From Pseudomonas sp. UFMG81 (GTDB lineage: Bacteria; Pseudomonadota; Gammaproteobacteria; Pseudomonadales; Pseudomonadaceae): 64,000 bases of DNA. Shown piece by piece: positions 18,015 through 25,759 of the stretch. Position 1 is the stretch's first letter, and each line of letters opens with the position of its first letter. The stretch is taken from assembly GCF_015354575.1 (NCBI RefSeq), contig NZ_JACAFQ010000010.1:53315-117314 (forward strand), read 5' to 3'. The notes beneath the pieces were generated by a model, which saw only the letters and a program-made list of their open reading frames with translations, did not search any database and was not told the DNA's origin. The position numbers and the translations under genes are program-made.

Positions 18015-18719
18015 CTACCAACCCAAGGTTTCCTTGAGGAAGGGAATGGTCAGCTTGCGCTGGGCCTGAAGCGAGGCCTGGTCGAGGCGTTCGAGCAGGT
18101 CGAACAGCGCGCCCATGCTGCGCGTGCCACGGGTGAGGATGAAATGGCCGACCTCGTCGGTCAGGTGCAGCCCGCGCCGCGAAGCACGCAGTTGCAGGGC
18201 GCGCAGCTTGTCCTCGTCGGACATCCCGCGCATCTGGAAGATCAGCGCCAGGGTGAGCCGCGATTTGAGGTCAGGGAGTTTGATCGGCAATTCGCGCGGT
18301 GAACTGGAGGCAGCCAGGAGCAAGCGCCGGCCGCTGTCACGCAGGCGGTTGAACAGGTGGAACATGGCCTCTTCCCAATCCGCCTTGCCAGCGATCACAT
18401 GCAGGTCGTCGATGCACACCAGCTCGTACTGTTCGAGATGGTCGAGCAGTTCCACGCCGCGTTCGATCAATTGTGCCAGTGGCAAGTAGACCGCCGGCTC
18501 GCCGCGTTGCTGAAAACGCTGGGTGGCGGCCTGCAACAGGTGGGTGCGCCCAACACCCTGCTTGCCCCACAGGTAGATGAGGCTCTCGGTCCAGCCGGCG
18601 TCGGCTTCGCAGAGCCGCTCGACATAGCCCAGTGCCGCGGCATTGGCGCCGGGGTAGTAGTTGATGAAGGTGGCGTCGTCGCGCAGACGCACACCCAGGG
18701 GCAACTGGATCGGTTTCAT
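18015..18719 (-). CDS. hda: DnaA regulatory inactivator Hda
   Basis: Hda promotes ATP hydrolysis on DnaA after replication starts, acting with the DNA-loaded sliding clamp. The 234-residue protein has the clamp-binding motif PIQLPLGV at residues 3-10, an AAA+ domain with a Walker-A-like GKQGVGRTHLLQA and Walker B LVCIDDLHVI, and the sensor-type stretch SRLTLALIFQMRGMSDEDK. No DNA-binding domain IV follows, which separates it from DnaA. It lies between the NlpC/P60 pair and the perM gene, on the same strand. Confidence 0.95.
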   Translation of the reverse strand: MKPIQLPLGVRLRDDATFINYYPGANAAALGYVERLCEADAGWTESLIYLWGKQGVGRTHLLQAATQRFQQRGEPAVYLPLAQLIERGVELLDHLEQYELVCIDDLHVIAGKADWEEAMFHLFNRLRDSGRRLLLAASSSPRELPIKLPDLKSRLTLALIFQMRGMSDEDKLRALQLRASRRGLHLTDEVGHFILTRGTRSMGALFDLLERLDQASLQAQRKLTIPFLKETLGW

Positions 18720-18855
18720 GCTGGCGGGCGGTCACGAGGACCACAGGGGGCCTTTGGTCAAGAGTGTGCAAAGTCTATACCCGCAATGCCGACGGCACAA
18801 TCGGTGAGGGGAATAGCCCAAGTAAAATCAAGATGTTGCGTTAGTTTCAAGCGCA

Positions 18856-18908
18856 TCGCGGGGCAAGCCCGCTGCCACCTCATTGGTGGCAGCGGGCTTG
18901 CCCCGCGA
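18856..18908. repeat. REP hairpin between hda and perM
   Basis: A perfect 24-bp inverted repeat with a five-base loop: TCGCGGGGCAAGCCCGCTGC then CACC, mirrored on the other side. It lies five bases past the perM stop and may end or stabilise that transcript. Confidence 0.9.
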
Positions 18909-18912
18909 GGGG

Positions 18913-19992
18913 TCACAGGTCCGGGTCGATGTCCCCGGCATACATGTCCGACTCCTTGTACAGGTCATGCACATGGCGCAGCAGCACCATGATCACCGCC
19001 GCCACCGGCAATGCCAGCAATACGCCAGTGAAACCGAACAACTCGCCCCCGGCGAGGATGGCGAAGATCACCGCCACCGGGTGCAGGCCGATGCGGTCGC
19101 CCACCAACAAGGGTGTCAGCACCATGCCTTCCAGGGCCTGACCGACCATGAACACCGCGACGATACCAAGCATCGGGTACAGATCGCCGCTGAACTGGAA
19201 CAGCCCAGCCACCAATGCCGCGCCAATGCCAATGATGAAGCCCATGTACGGCACGATGGCCGCCAGCCCCGCCAGCATGCCGATCAGCAGGCCCAGCTCC
19301 AGGCCCACCAGCATCAGCCCGGTGGAATAGATGACACCCAACGCCAGCATCACCAGCAACTGACCGCGTACGAACGCCCCCAGCACTTCGTGGCATTCGC
19401 CCGCCAACCCCACCACCTGTGGCTCGCGCTGACGCGGCAGCAGGCTGCGCAGCTTGGCCATCATCAGGTCCCAGTCACGCAGCAGGTAGAAGCCCACCAC
19501 CGGGATCAGCACCAGGTTGGCCAGCCAGCCGATCAGCGCCAGGCTCGACGCCGTGGCCTGGGACAGCAGCACACCGACGATATCGGTGGTCTGTCCCATG
19601 TGCTCGCCGATGGCGGACTTGATCTTGTCGAACTTCCAGAAGCCATCGGCTAGGCCCAGCCGGCTCTGCGCCCACGGCAGAGCCACGTGCTGCAGCCAGT
19701 CGAGCATCTGCGGCGCCAGCTCGTACAAGCGCACCAGCTGCTTGGCCAGCATGGGGATCAGCACCAGCAGCAGGGCCAGGAAGATCAAGGTGAACAGGCT
19801 GAACACCACCACCACGCCCCAGGTGCGTGACAGCCCGAGGCGCTCCAGGCGGTCGACCAGCGGATCGGCCAGGTAGGCGAGCAGGATCCCCACCAGGAAG
19901 GGCGAAAGGATGTTGTGCAGGAAGTACAGCAGTACAGCGACAAGCAGGGCCGCGCCCAGCCCGATCCAACGACGCGTATCCATCATGTTCAA
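18913..19992 (-). CDS. AI-2E family transporter (PerM-like)
   Basis: Inner-membrane protein of 359 residues with eight or so hydrophobic segments, matching the AI-2E transporter/PerM family. Recognisable parts are the N-terminal LFLHNILSPFLVGILLAYLADPLVDRLER pattern and the late GQALEGMVLTPLLVGDRIGLHPVAVIFAILAGGELFGF motif. Some members move autoinducer-2, others act as sodium/proton antiporters or have no known substrate, so function is open. It follows the DUF2066 gene by six bases and is probably cotranscribed with it. Confidence 0.92.
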   Translation of the reverse strand: MNMMDTRRWIGLGAALLVAVLLYFLHNILSPFLVGILLAYLADPLVDRLERLGLSRTWGVVVVFSLFTLIFLALLLVLIPMLAKQLVRLYELAPQMLDWLQHVALPWAQSRLGLADGFWKFDKIKSAIGEHMGQTTDIVGVLLSQATASSLALIGWLANLVLIPVVGFYLLRDWDLMMAKLRSLLPRQREPQVVGLAGECHEVLGAFVRGQLLVMLALGVIYSTGLMLVGLELGLLIGMLAGLAAIVPYMGFIIGIGAALVAGLFQFSGDLYPMLGIVAVFMVGQALEGMVLTPLLVGDRIGLHPVAVIFAILAGGELFGFTGVLLALPVAAVIMVLLRHVHDLYKESDMYAGDIDPDL

Positions 19993-19998
19993 GTTTCC

Positions 19999-21054
19999 TT
20001 ACCAGCGAAAACGCAAGCCGTCGAACGGCTTGGGGGGTGCGGGAGGTGGGGTCGCGCCAGGCTCGCTTGGCGCAGAGGGCGCTGGCGTGACCGCCGTGGG
20101 TTCCGCAGGCAGCTCCTGCAATTTGGCCAGGCTCAACTGGGCACGCAGTTGGTCGCGGTTGCCGGTCACGGCGTAGGTCAGCGTGCCACCCTCGGCCATG
20201 CGCAAGCGCGCGCCATAAGGTTCGAGCACCTGGCCGAGCTGGGCATAGCGCTGCAGGTTCATGCCCTGCACCTGAACCTGCAGCTCACTGCCAGCACCTG
20301 GGCGGGACACATAGCGTGGCGCCAGGCGGTTGCTCACCGCCAGCAGAACGGCGTCGGCCAGGGCGGCCTGGTCGGCGCCTTCGGCGTTGCCCTGTTCGCG
20401 CTGGTCGCCCAGCCACAGCTGCCACTTGCCCTGCCATTTGCCATCGGCTTCTTGGGCATGCACCGCCAGCAGGGCATTGGCGCCATAACGCTCGGAGGCC
20501 TCGCGCAGCGGCCCGGGATCCTTGCCTTCAAGCTGCTTGGCGTTGGCCACCAGCTGCTCTTGCAGGTCGGCCAGCGGCAGGCGCAGTGGCAGGCCACGGT
20601 GCTGGGCGGCGCGGCGCAGCGGTTCGGCGGCGGCCTGGCCGTCACCGACCAGGCTGCTGCCGTCGACGTTTTCATTCAGCCACCAGCCGAGGATCGACGG
20701 CCGGTTGCTGCCCCACAGGGCCAACCCGGCCTGGCGCAGGGCACGCTCGGTGCTGCCGGGGTCGAATTCGACCAATACCGACTCCGGCGGCCCCGCCTCG
20801 GTGCCGACCTGGTTGATGATCTGTTGCGGGTCCTTGCGCAGGTTGGCCAGTGCCGGGCTCTGCGGCGCCTTGGGGTCGCCGGTCAGGCGCAGCACCAGGG
20901 TGTCCAACGCCTTGGCGGTGGCCTGGGCGCGGGCCTCGCTGCCCTGCCCTTCGATGGGTTCACGGACCTGGTACAACCCGGAGACGGTGTCGGCCTGCGC
21001 CGCGACGCCGACCAGCGCCAGGCACCCGGCCGCAATGAATGTGAAAAGACGCAT
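19999..21054 (-). CDS. DUF2066 domain secreted protein
   Basis: A 351-residue protein with a clear signal peptide (residues 1-22, ending AAQA). I use the ATG at 21054 with AGGA upstream; the longer frame reaches a repeat element. The body matches the DUF2066 family known from gammaproteobacteria next to purM: LYQVREPIEGQGSEAR at the N terminus and a Pro-rich, disordered C terminus (PSAPSEPGATPPPAPPKPF). No function is established. It is divergent from purM and probably shares an operon with perM. Confidence 0.88.
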   Translation of the reverse strand: MRLFTFIAAGCLALVGVAAQADTVSGLYQVREPIEGQGSEARAQATAKALDTLVLRLTGDPKAPQSPALANLRKDPQQIINQVGTEAGPPESVLVEFDPGSTERALRQAGLALWGSNRPSILGWWLNENVDGSSLVGDGQAAAEPLRRAAQHRGLPLRLPLADLQEQLVANAKQLEGKDPGPLREASERYGANALLAVHAQEADGKWQGKWQLWLGDQREQGNAEGADQAALADAVLLAVSNRLAPRYVSRPGAGSELQVQVQGMNLQRYAQLGQVLEPYGARLRMAEGGTLTYAVTGNRDQLRAQLSLAKLQELPAEPTAVTPAPSAPSEPGATPPPAPPKPFDGLRFRW

Positions 21055-21075
21055 GGAGGATTCCTGTCCGTTTTT

Positions 21076-21166
21076 GAGCTGCAAGCCGCACGCTTGAAGC
21101 TGCAAGAAAAGCCGTTCAAACCTCAAGCCGCGGGTCTTGCAACTTGAAGCTCGTGGCTTGCAGCTT
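21076..21166. repeat. Intergenic inverted repeat, AGCTGCAAGC type
   Basis: Two arms of about 31 bases (21076-21106 and 21136-21166) are imperfect inverted copies built on GAGCTGCAAGCC and GCTTGAAGCTGCAAG. This is a different family from the REP palindromes elsewhere in the window. Confidence 0.7.
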
Positions 21167-21376
21167 ATACAGCAGTGGCCAGATCAACCACCCAAACGGA
21201 TTTTTCCCCCAATTTGCGGCCTGCCCGTCGGCCTGAGGATGGCCGCGTGGGGGCAACCCTGATAAAATCGCGCGCCTTCGCAGACCAGTGACGAACAGGC
21301 AGCCGCACTCATTGCAGTCGGTCTTGGCCGTCGTGGTCGTTTTCTAAGAATCCCTCCCTCTTAAAGGCCTGGATCA

Positions 21377-22435
21377 ATGAGCAAGCAACCCTCCCTGAGC
21401 TACAAGGACGCCGGTGTAGACATCGACGCCGGCGAAGCACTGGTCGAACGCATCAAGGGCGTCGCCAAGCGCACCGCACGCCCTGAAGTCATGGGTGGCC
21501 TGGGCGGCTTCGGCGCCCTCTGCGAGATCCCGGCCGGCTACAAGCAGCCGGTGCTGGTCTCCGGCACCGACGGCGTCGGCACCAAGCTGCGCCTGGCACT
21601 GAACCTGAACAAGCACGACAGCATCGGCCAGGACCTGGTCGCCATGTGCGTCAACGACCTGGTGGTGTGCGGCGCCGAGCCGCTGTTCTTCCTCGACTAC
21701 TACGCCACCGGCAAGCTCAACGTCGACGTGGCCGCTACCGTGGTCACCGGCATTGGCGCCGGTTGCGAGCTGGCCGGCTGCTCGCTGGTCGGTGGTGAAA
21801 CCGCCGAGATGCCAGGCATGTACGAAGGCGAAGACTACGACCTGGCCGGTTTCTGTGTCGGCGTGGTGGAAAAAGCGGACATCATCGACGGCTCGAAAGT
21901 GGCCACCGGCGACGCCCTGCTCGCCCTGCCCTCCTCCGGCCCGCACTCCAACGGCTACTCGCTGATCCGCAAGATCCTCGAAGTGTCCGGCACCGACATC
22001 GAGAACACCCAGCTCGACGGCAAGCCGCTGACCGACCTGCTGATGGCCCCCACCCGCATCTACGTCAAGCCCCTGCTGCAGCTGATCAAACAGACCGGCG
22101 CGGTCAAGGCCATGGCCCACATCACCGGCGGCGGCCTGCTGGACAACATCCCACGCGTGCTGCCAAAAGGCGCCCAGGCCGTGGTCGACGTCGCCAGCTG
22201 GCAGCGCCCGGCGGTGTTCGACTTCCTCCAGGAAAAAGGCAACGTCGACGAGCACGAAATGCACCGCGTGCTGAACTGCGGCGTGGGCATGGTCATCTGC
22301 GTAGCCCAGGACCAGGTCGACAACGCCCTTAACGTGCTGCGTGCCGCCGGTGAGCAACCGTGGGTCATCGGCAAGATCGCCGAGGCCGCCGAAGGTGCCG
22401 CCCAGGTCGAACTGCAGAACCTCAAGGCACACTGA
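21377..22435 (+). CDS. purM: Phosphoribosylformylglycinamidine cyclo-ligase
   Basis: AIR synthetase, the fifth step of purine synthesis, an ATP-dependent ring closure giving aminoimidazole ribonucleotide. Length is 352 residues, as usual. Seen motifs are the N-terminal [36 protein letters not shown], and the family signature [16 protein letters not shown] and [11 protein letters not shown]. The stop overlaps the purN start by one base (TGATG), the common Pseudomonas purMN arrangement. A TAAAAT-like -10 is visible at 21263-21268, without a clear -35. Confidence 0.97.
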   Translation: MSKQPSLSYKDAGVDIDAGEALVERIKGVAKRTARPEVMGGLGGFGALCEIPAGYKQPVLVSGTDGVGTKLRLALNLNKHDSIGQDLVAMCVNDLVVCGAEPLFFLDYYATGKLNVDVAATVVTGIGAGCELAGCSLVGGETAEMPGMYEGEDYDLAGFCVGVVEKADIIDGSKVATGDALLALPSSGPHSNGYSLIRKILEVSGTDIENTQLDGKPLTDLLMAPTRIYVKPLLQLIKQTGAVKAMAHITGGGLLDNIPRVLPKGAQAVVDVASWQRPAVFDFLQEKGNVDEHEMHRVLNCGVGMVICVAQDQVDNALNVLRAAGEQPWVIGKIAEAAEGAAQVELQNLKAH

Positions 22436-23088
22436 TGCCGAGCAAGACCTGCAACGTCGTGGTACTGCTGTCGGGTTCCGGCAGCAACCTGCAAGCGCTG
22501 ATCGACAGCAACAGCGCCAGTGACAGCCCGGCACGCATCCGCGCGGTGATTTCCAACCGCGCCGATGCCTACGGCCTGGAACGTGCCAAGGCCGCCGGTA
22601 TCGACACCGCAGTGCTCGAGCACACCGGTTTCGACGGCCGCGAAGCCTTCGATGCAGCGCTGATGGCGCTGATCGACGGCTTCGATCCCGACCTGGTGGT
22701 GCTGGCCGGTTTCATGCGCATCTTGAGTGGTGGCTTCGTGCGCCACTATCAAGGCCGCCTGCTGAACATACATCCGTCACTGTTACCCAAGTACAAAGGC
22801 CTGCACACCCACCAGCGCGCGCTGGAAGCGGGGGATGCCGAGCACGGCTGCAGCGTGCACTTCGTCACCGAGGAACTCGATGGCGGGCCTTTGGTCGTAC
22901 AGGCTGTGGTTCCGGTCGCTGCGGATGACACCGTGCAGACACTCGCCCAGCGCGTGCATGTGCAGGAACACCAGATCTACCCGCTGGCAGTGCACTGGTT
23001 CGCCGAAGGACGCTTGCGTCTGGGCCAACAGGGTGCATTACTGGATGGCCAGCCGCTGGCGGCCAGCGGTCACTTGATTCGATCCTAG
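22435..23088 (+). CDS. purN: Phosphoribosylglycinamide formyltransferase
   Basis: GART transfers a formyl group from 10-formyl-THF to glycinamide ribonucleotide. The 217-residue protein has the N-terminal VVLLSGSGSNLQALID phosphate-binding loop, the NIHPSLLP motif with the catalytic histidine, and the HFVTEELDGGPLVVQ region holding the catalytic aspartate. Translation is coupled to purM by TGATG overlap. The DUF3108 gene follows eight bases later, so it may be in the same transcript. Confidence 0.97.
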   Translation: MPSKTCNVVVLLSGSGSNLQALIDSNSASDSPARIRAVISNRADAYGLERAKAAGIDTAVLEHTGFDGREAFDAALMALIDGFDPDLVVLAGFMRILSGGFVRHYQGRLLNIHPSLLPKYKGLHTHQRALEAGDAEHGCSVHFVTEELDGGPLVVQAVVPVAADDTVQTLAQRVHVQEHQIYPLAVHWFAEGRLRLGQQGALLDGQPLAASGHLIRS

Positions 23089-23096
23089 GAGAATTT

Positions 23097-23807
23097 ATGC
23101 GTCGCGCCCTGCTCTTGGCTCTCGCCGTGCTCGCCCTGCCCCTCCAGGCAGCTGATCTGAAGCCTTTCGCGGCCAGCTACACGGCTGACTGGAAGCAGCT
23201 GCCCATGAGCGGCACTGCCGAGCGCAGCCTGGTAAAGAACGCCAACGGTACCTGGGACCTTAACTTCAAGGCCTCCATGATGATCGCCAGCCTCTCCGAG
23301 CAAAGCACCCTCAAGCTCGACAACGACACCCTGCTGCCGCAGAAGTACCACTTCGAGCGCGGTGGCCTGGGCAAGGCGAAGAAGGTCGACCTGACTTTCG
23401 ACTGGGCGAGCAAGAAGGTCACAGGCAGCGACCGTGGTGATGCGATCAGCCTGCCGCTCAACCGCGGTGTGCTGGACAAGTCCTCTTACCAGCTGGCCCT
23501 GCAGCATGACGTGGCCGCCGGCAAGAAGAGCATGACCTACCAGGTGGTCGACGGTGACGAGATCGACACCTACGACTTCCGTGTGCTGGGCTCGGAGAAA
23601 GTCACCACCAAGACCGGCCAGGTCGACGCCATCAAGGTCGAGCGCGTGCGCGACCCGAGCCAGAGCAAGCGCATCACCGAGCTGTGGTTCGCCAAGGATT
23701 GGGACTACCTGCTGGTGCAATTGCGCCAGGTCGAGACCGATGGCAAGGAGTACGTGATCGTGCTGCAAGATGGCACGGTCGATGGCAAGGCGGTCAAGGG
23801 CAACTGA
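23097..23807 (+). CDS. DUF3108 domain secreted protein
   Basis: A 236-residue protein with a short signal peptide (residues 1-18, MRRALLLALAVLALPLQA then ADL). It matches the DUF3108 family, common downstream of purMN in Pseudomonas: KPFAASYTADWKQLPMSGTAERSL, then the DVAAGKKSMTYQVVDGDEIDTY stretch. Family members are predicted beta-rich periplasmic proteins of unknown role. The gene ends the purMN unit; a strong terminator follows within 30 bases. Confidence 0.9.
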   Translation: MRRALLLALAVLALPLQAADLKPFAASYTADWKQLPMSGTAERSLVKNANGTWDLNFKASMMIASLSEQSTLKLDNDTLLPQKYHFERGGLGKAKKVDLTFDWASKKVTGSDRGDAISLPLNRGVLDKSSYQLALQHDVAAGKKSMTYQVVDGDEIDTYDFRVLGSEKVTTKTGQVDAIKVERVRDPSQSKRITELWFAKDWDYLLVQLRQVETDGKEYVIVLQDGTVDGKAVKGN

Positions 23808-23830
23808 TCAGCAATGCCCGCAACACCCGA

Positions 23831-23857
23831 AGCCCCGCCTTGTGCGGGGCTTTTCTT
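23831..23857 (+). terminator. Rho-independent terminator of purMN-DUF3108
   Basis: Stem AGCCCCGC / GCGGGGCT with a short loop followed by TTTTCTTT, 24 bases after the DUF3108 stop. Confidence 0.93.
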
Positions 23858-24016
23858 TGCAGCAGACAGCGCCCGCTCTTACAGGGAACGCGTTTAACTG
23901 CCAGTGCTTCATGAAACTTGTTTCATCGCCGTTTAATTTACTTAGCCTGCTAACAAATTCTATAAAGAAGGCCTGCGACACGCTGTCGCAGCCAACCCAA
24001 GCAGTGGAGTTTGACG

Positions 24017-24199
24017 ATGACAGTCCAAGTAACCGAACGCGACGAATCGAAAATGTCCCACGAAGGCCTGGCCGCCGGTGTGCGCATCTGGGATGTGCAT
24101 CAGCAGGGCCAACTGGTCGGCATGTTCCATGAAGAACACCTGGCCCACCAGTACCGCAACGAACTGGAAGTCCTGGAAAACCAGCGCACAGCCCAGTGA
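24017..24199 (+). CDS. Small conserved-looking protein (60 aa)
   Basis: A 60-residue acidic soluble protein with GGAG seven bases before its ATG at 24017; an in-frame TTG six bases upstream is less likely. It is rich in Glu, His and Gln, with no membrane segment or cysteines. I do not recognise a family. It is an isolated gene with its own strong terminator a few bases downstream, and an AT-rich 200-base region upstream (23880-24010) that could hold its promoter. The clean translation signals make it a likely real gene. Confidence 0.72.
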   Translation: MTVQVTERDESKMSHEGLAAGVRIWDVHQQGQLVGMFHEEHLAHQYRNELEVLENQRTAQ

Positions 24200-24213
24200 C
24201 ACCGCCTTCAAAC

Positions 24214-24240
24214 AAAAAACCCCGCCTAGGCGGGGTTTTT
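24214..24240. terminator. Bidirectional terminator
   Basis: Palindrome AAAAACCCCGCC-TA-GGCGGGGTTTTT with A and T runs on both sides, placed between the convergent small gene (plus) and the DUF2058 gene (minus). It should end both transcripts. Confidence 0.95.
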
Positions 24241-24245
24241 CATGC

Positions 24246-24788
24246 TTACCACATCAGATCGTCGGGGATCTTGTAGGCCGCGTACGGATCATCGGCTTCG
24301 TCGGCTTCCTCGACGTGGGTGTTGAGCAGCAGGATGCGATTGGGGTCACGCTCCTGGATCTTCACCGCGGCCTCGCGGGGGATCACTTCGTAGCCGCCGC
24401 CATGGGCGACGATGGCCAGCGCGCCGTTGCTCAGCTTGCTGCGCATCAGGGCGTTGACGGCGATGCGCTTGACCTTCTTGTCATCGACGAAGTTGAAGTA
24501 GTCCTCGGTGGTGAGCTTGGGCAGGCGTGTCGCTTCGATCAATTGCTTGACCTGCGCGGCGCGGGCCTTCTGCTCGGCCTTCTCCTGGACCTGGCGGTTC
24601 AGCTCCTGGTCTTTCTTGGCCTTTTCGGCCTGGGCTTGTTTGGCCAGGCGCTGCTGGCTGTCGTCCACCTCGACCTGGCCTTTGTGCTCCAGGCGTTTCT
24701 GCTTCTTCTCAGCCTTGTTGGTCTGGGAAACTTGTTTCTGGTTGACCAGGCCGGCTTTGAGCAACTGGTCGCGAAGGGAAAGGCTCAT
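24246..24788 (-). CDS. DUF2058 family protein (YaiL-like)
   Basis: A 180-residue soluble protein of the DUF2058 family. Residues about 15-85 are a long, highly charged helix rich in Lys, Gln and Glu (NKAEKKQKRLEHKGQ), and the C-terminal half has the compact domain with TRLPKLTTEDYFNFVDDKKVKRI. It has been linked by similarity to nucleoprotein or polynucleotide-associated roles, without firm evidence. It begins about 25 bases after mazG ends and is likely cotranscribed with it. Confidence 0.88.
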   Translation of the reverse strand: MSLSLRDQLLKAGLVNQKQVSQTNKAEKKQKRLEHKGQVEVDDSQQRLAKQAQAEKAKKDQELNRQVQEKAEQKARAAQVKQLIEATRLPKLTTEDYFNFVDDKKVKRIAVNALMRSKLSNGALAIVAHGGGYEVIPREAAVKIQERDPNRILLLNTHVEEADEADDPYAAYKIPDDLMW

Positions 24789-24814
24789 GGGTGTTCACTC
24801 ACTTAGGCATCGGC

Positions 24815-25648
24815 TCAGCCGCAGCTGGGCAGGTTCTTTTCCTGACGCTTGGCCTCACCCCACAGGGCGTCCAGCTCGTCGAGGGTACGATCTTGGATGG
24901 ACAGGCCCTGCTCGCGCAATGCCTGTTCGATGAATCGGAAACGCCGCTCGAACTTGCGGTTGGCGCGGCGCAGGGCGTTTTCCGGGTCGTGCTTGAGGTG
25001 ACGGGCCAGGTTGACGGTGGCGAACAGCAGGTCGCCCAGCTCGTCTTCCAGCGCATCGCTGTCGCCATCGGCCATCGCCTGCAGGACTTCGTCGAGCTCT
25101 TCGCGCACCTTGTCCAGCACCGGCAGCGCGTCAGGCCAGTCGAAACCGACCGTGGCGGCACGTTTTTGCAGCTTGGCGGCGCGGGACAGCGCAGGCAGCG
25201 CCGCCGGCACGTCGTCGAGCAGCGACAGTTGTTCGGGCTCGCTGTTCTCGGCGCGTTCCTCGGCCTTGATTTCCTCCCAGCGCGACTTGACCTGGGCTTC
25301 GCTCAGCGAGGGTGTATCGAGCGGCGCGTAGAGTTCACCGGTGGGGAATACATGCGGGTGGCGGCGAATCAGCTTGCGGGTGATCGAGTCGACCACACCG
25401 GCGAACTCGAAACGCCCTTCTTCGCGCGCCAGCTGGCTGTAATAGACCACCTGGAACAGCAGGTCGCCCAACTCGCCCTGCAAGTGGGCGAAATCACCCC
25501 GCTCGATGGTATCGGCGACTTCGTAGGCTTCTTCGATGGTGTGCTGGACGATACTGGCGTAGTTCTGCTTGAGGTCCCAAGGGCAGCCGTATTGCGGGTC
25601 GCGCAGGCGGGCCATCAGGTGCAGCAGGTCGTCGAGGGTGTAGGTCAT
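24815..25648 (-). CDS. mazG: Nucleoside triphosphate pyrophosphohydrolase MazG
   Basis: MazG hydrolyses (d)NTPs to monophosphates and pyrophosphate, and in E. coli it tempers ppGpp levels. The 277-residue protein is a tandem of two MazG folds; the first has the GCPWDLKQNYASI and EEAYEVADTIERGDF metal-binding motifs (EExxE-type with ELGDLLFQV), the second repeats EELDEVLQAMADGDSDALEDELGDLLFATVN. I start at the ATG at 25648, as the upstream extension falls in a REP element. It lies downstream of relA, matching its link with the stringent response. Confidence 0.95.
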   Translation of the reverse strand: MTYTLDDLLHLMARLRDPQYGCPWDLKQNYASIVQHTIEEAYEVADTIERGDFAHLQGELGDLLFQVVYYSQLAREEGRFEFAGVVDSITRKLIRRHPHVFPTGELYAPLDTPSLSEAQVKSRWEEIKAEERAENSEPEQLSLLDDVPAALPALSRAAKLQKRAATVGFDWPDALPVLDKVREELDEVLQAMADGDSDALEDELGDLLFATVNLARHLKHDPENALRRANRKFERRFRFIEQALREQGLSIQDRTLDELDALWGEAKRQEKNLPSCG

Positions 25649-25683
25649 AAAGGTTTGTTCCTGGGCGAGGGCTTCGCCCTCGA

Positions 25684-25755
25684 TCGCTGGCAAGCCAGCT
25701 CCCACAACATCCTGTGGGAGCCGGCTTGCCGGCGATGGGCCGCAACGCGGCCCCG
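25684..25755. repeat. REP element between relA and mazG
   Basis: Hairpin of TCGCTGGCAAGCCAGCTCCC facing GGGAGCCGGCTTGCCGGCGA, followed by GGGCCGCAACGCGGCCC. Confidence 0.9.
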
Positions 25756-25759
25756 ATTC

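Noticed and set aside
18773..18788. TCTATACCCGCAATGCC upstream of hda, resembling half of the MarR operator.
   Set aside because: Only one half of the palindrome is present; TATAGA on the minus strand is better read as a -10 of hda.
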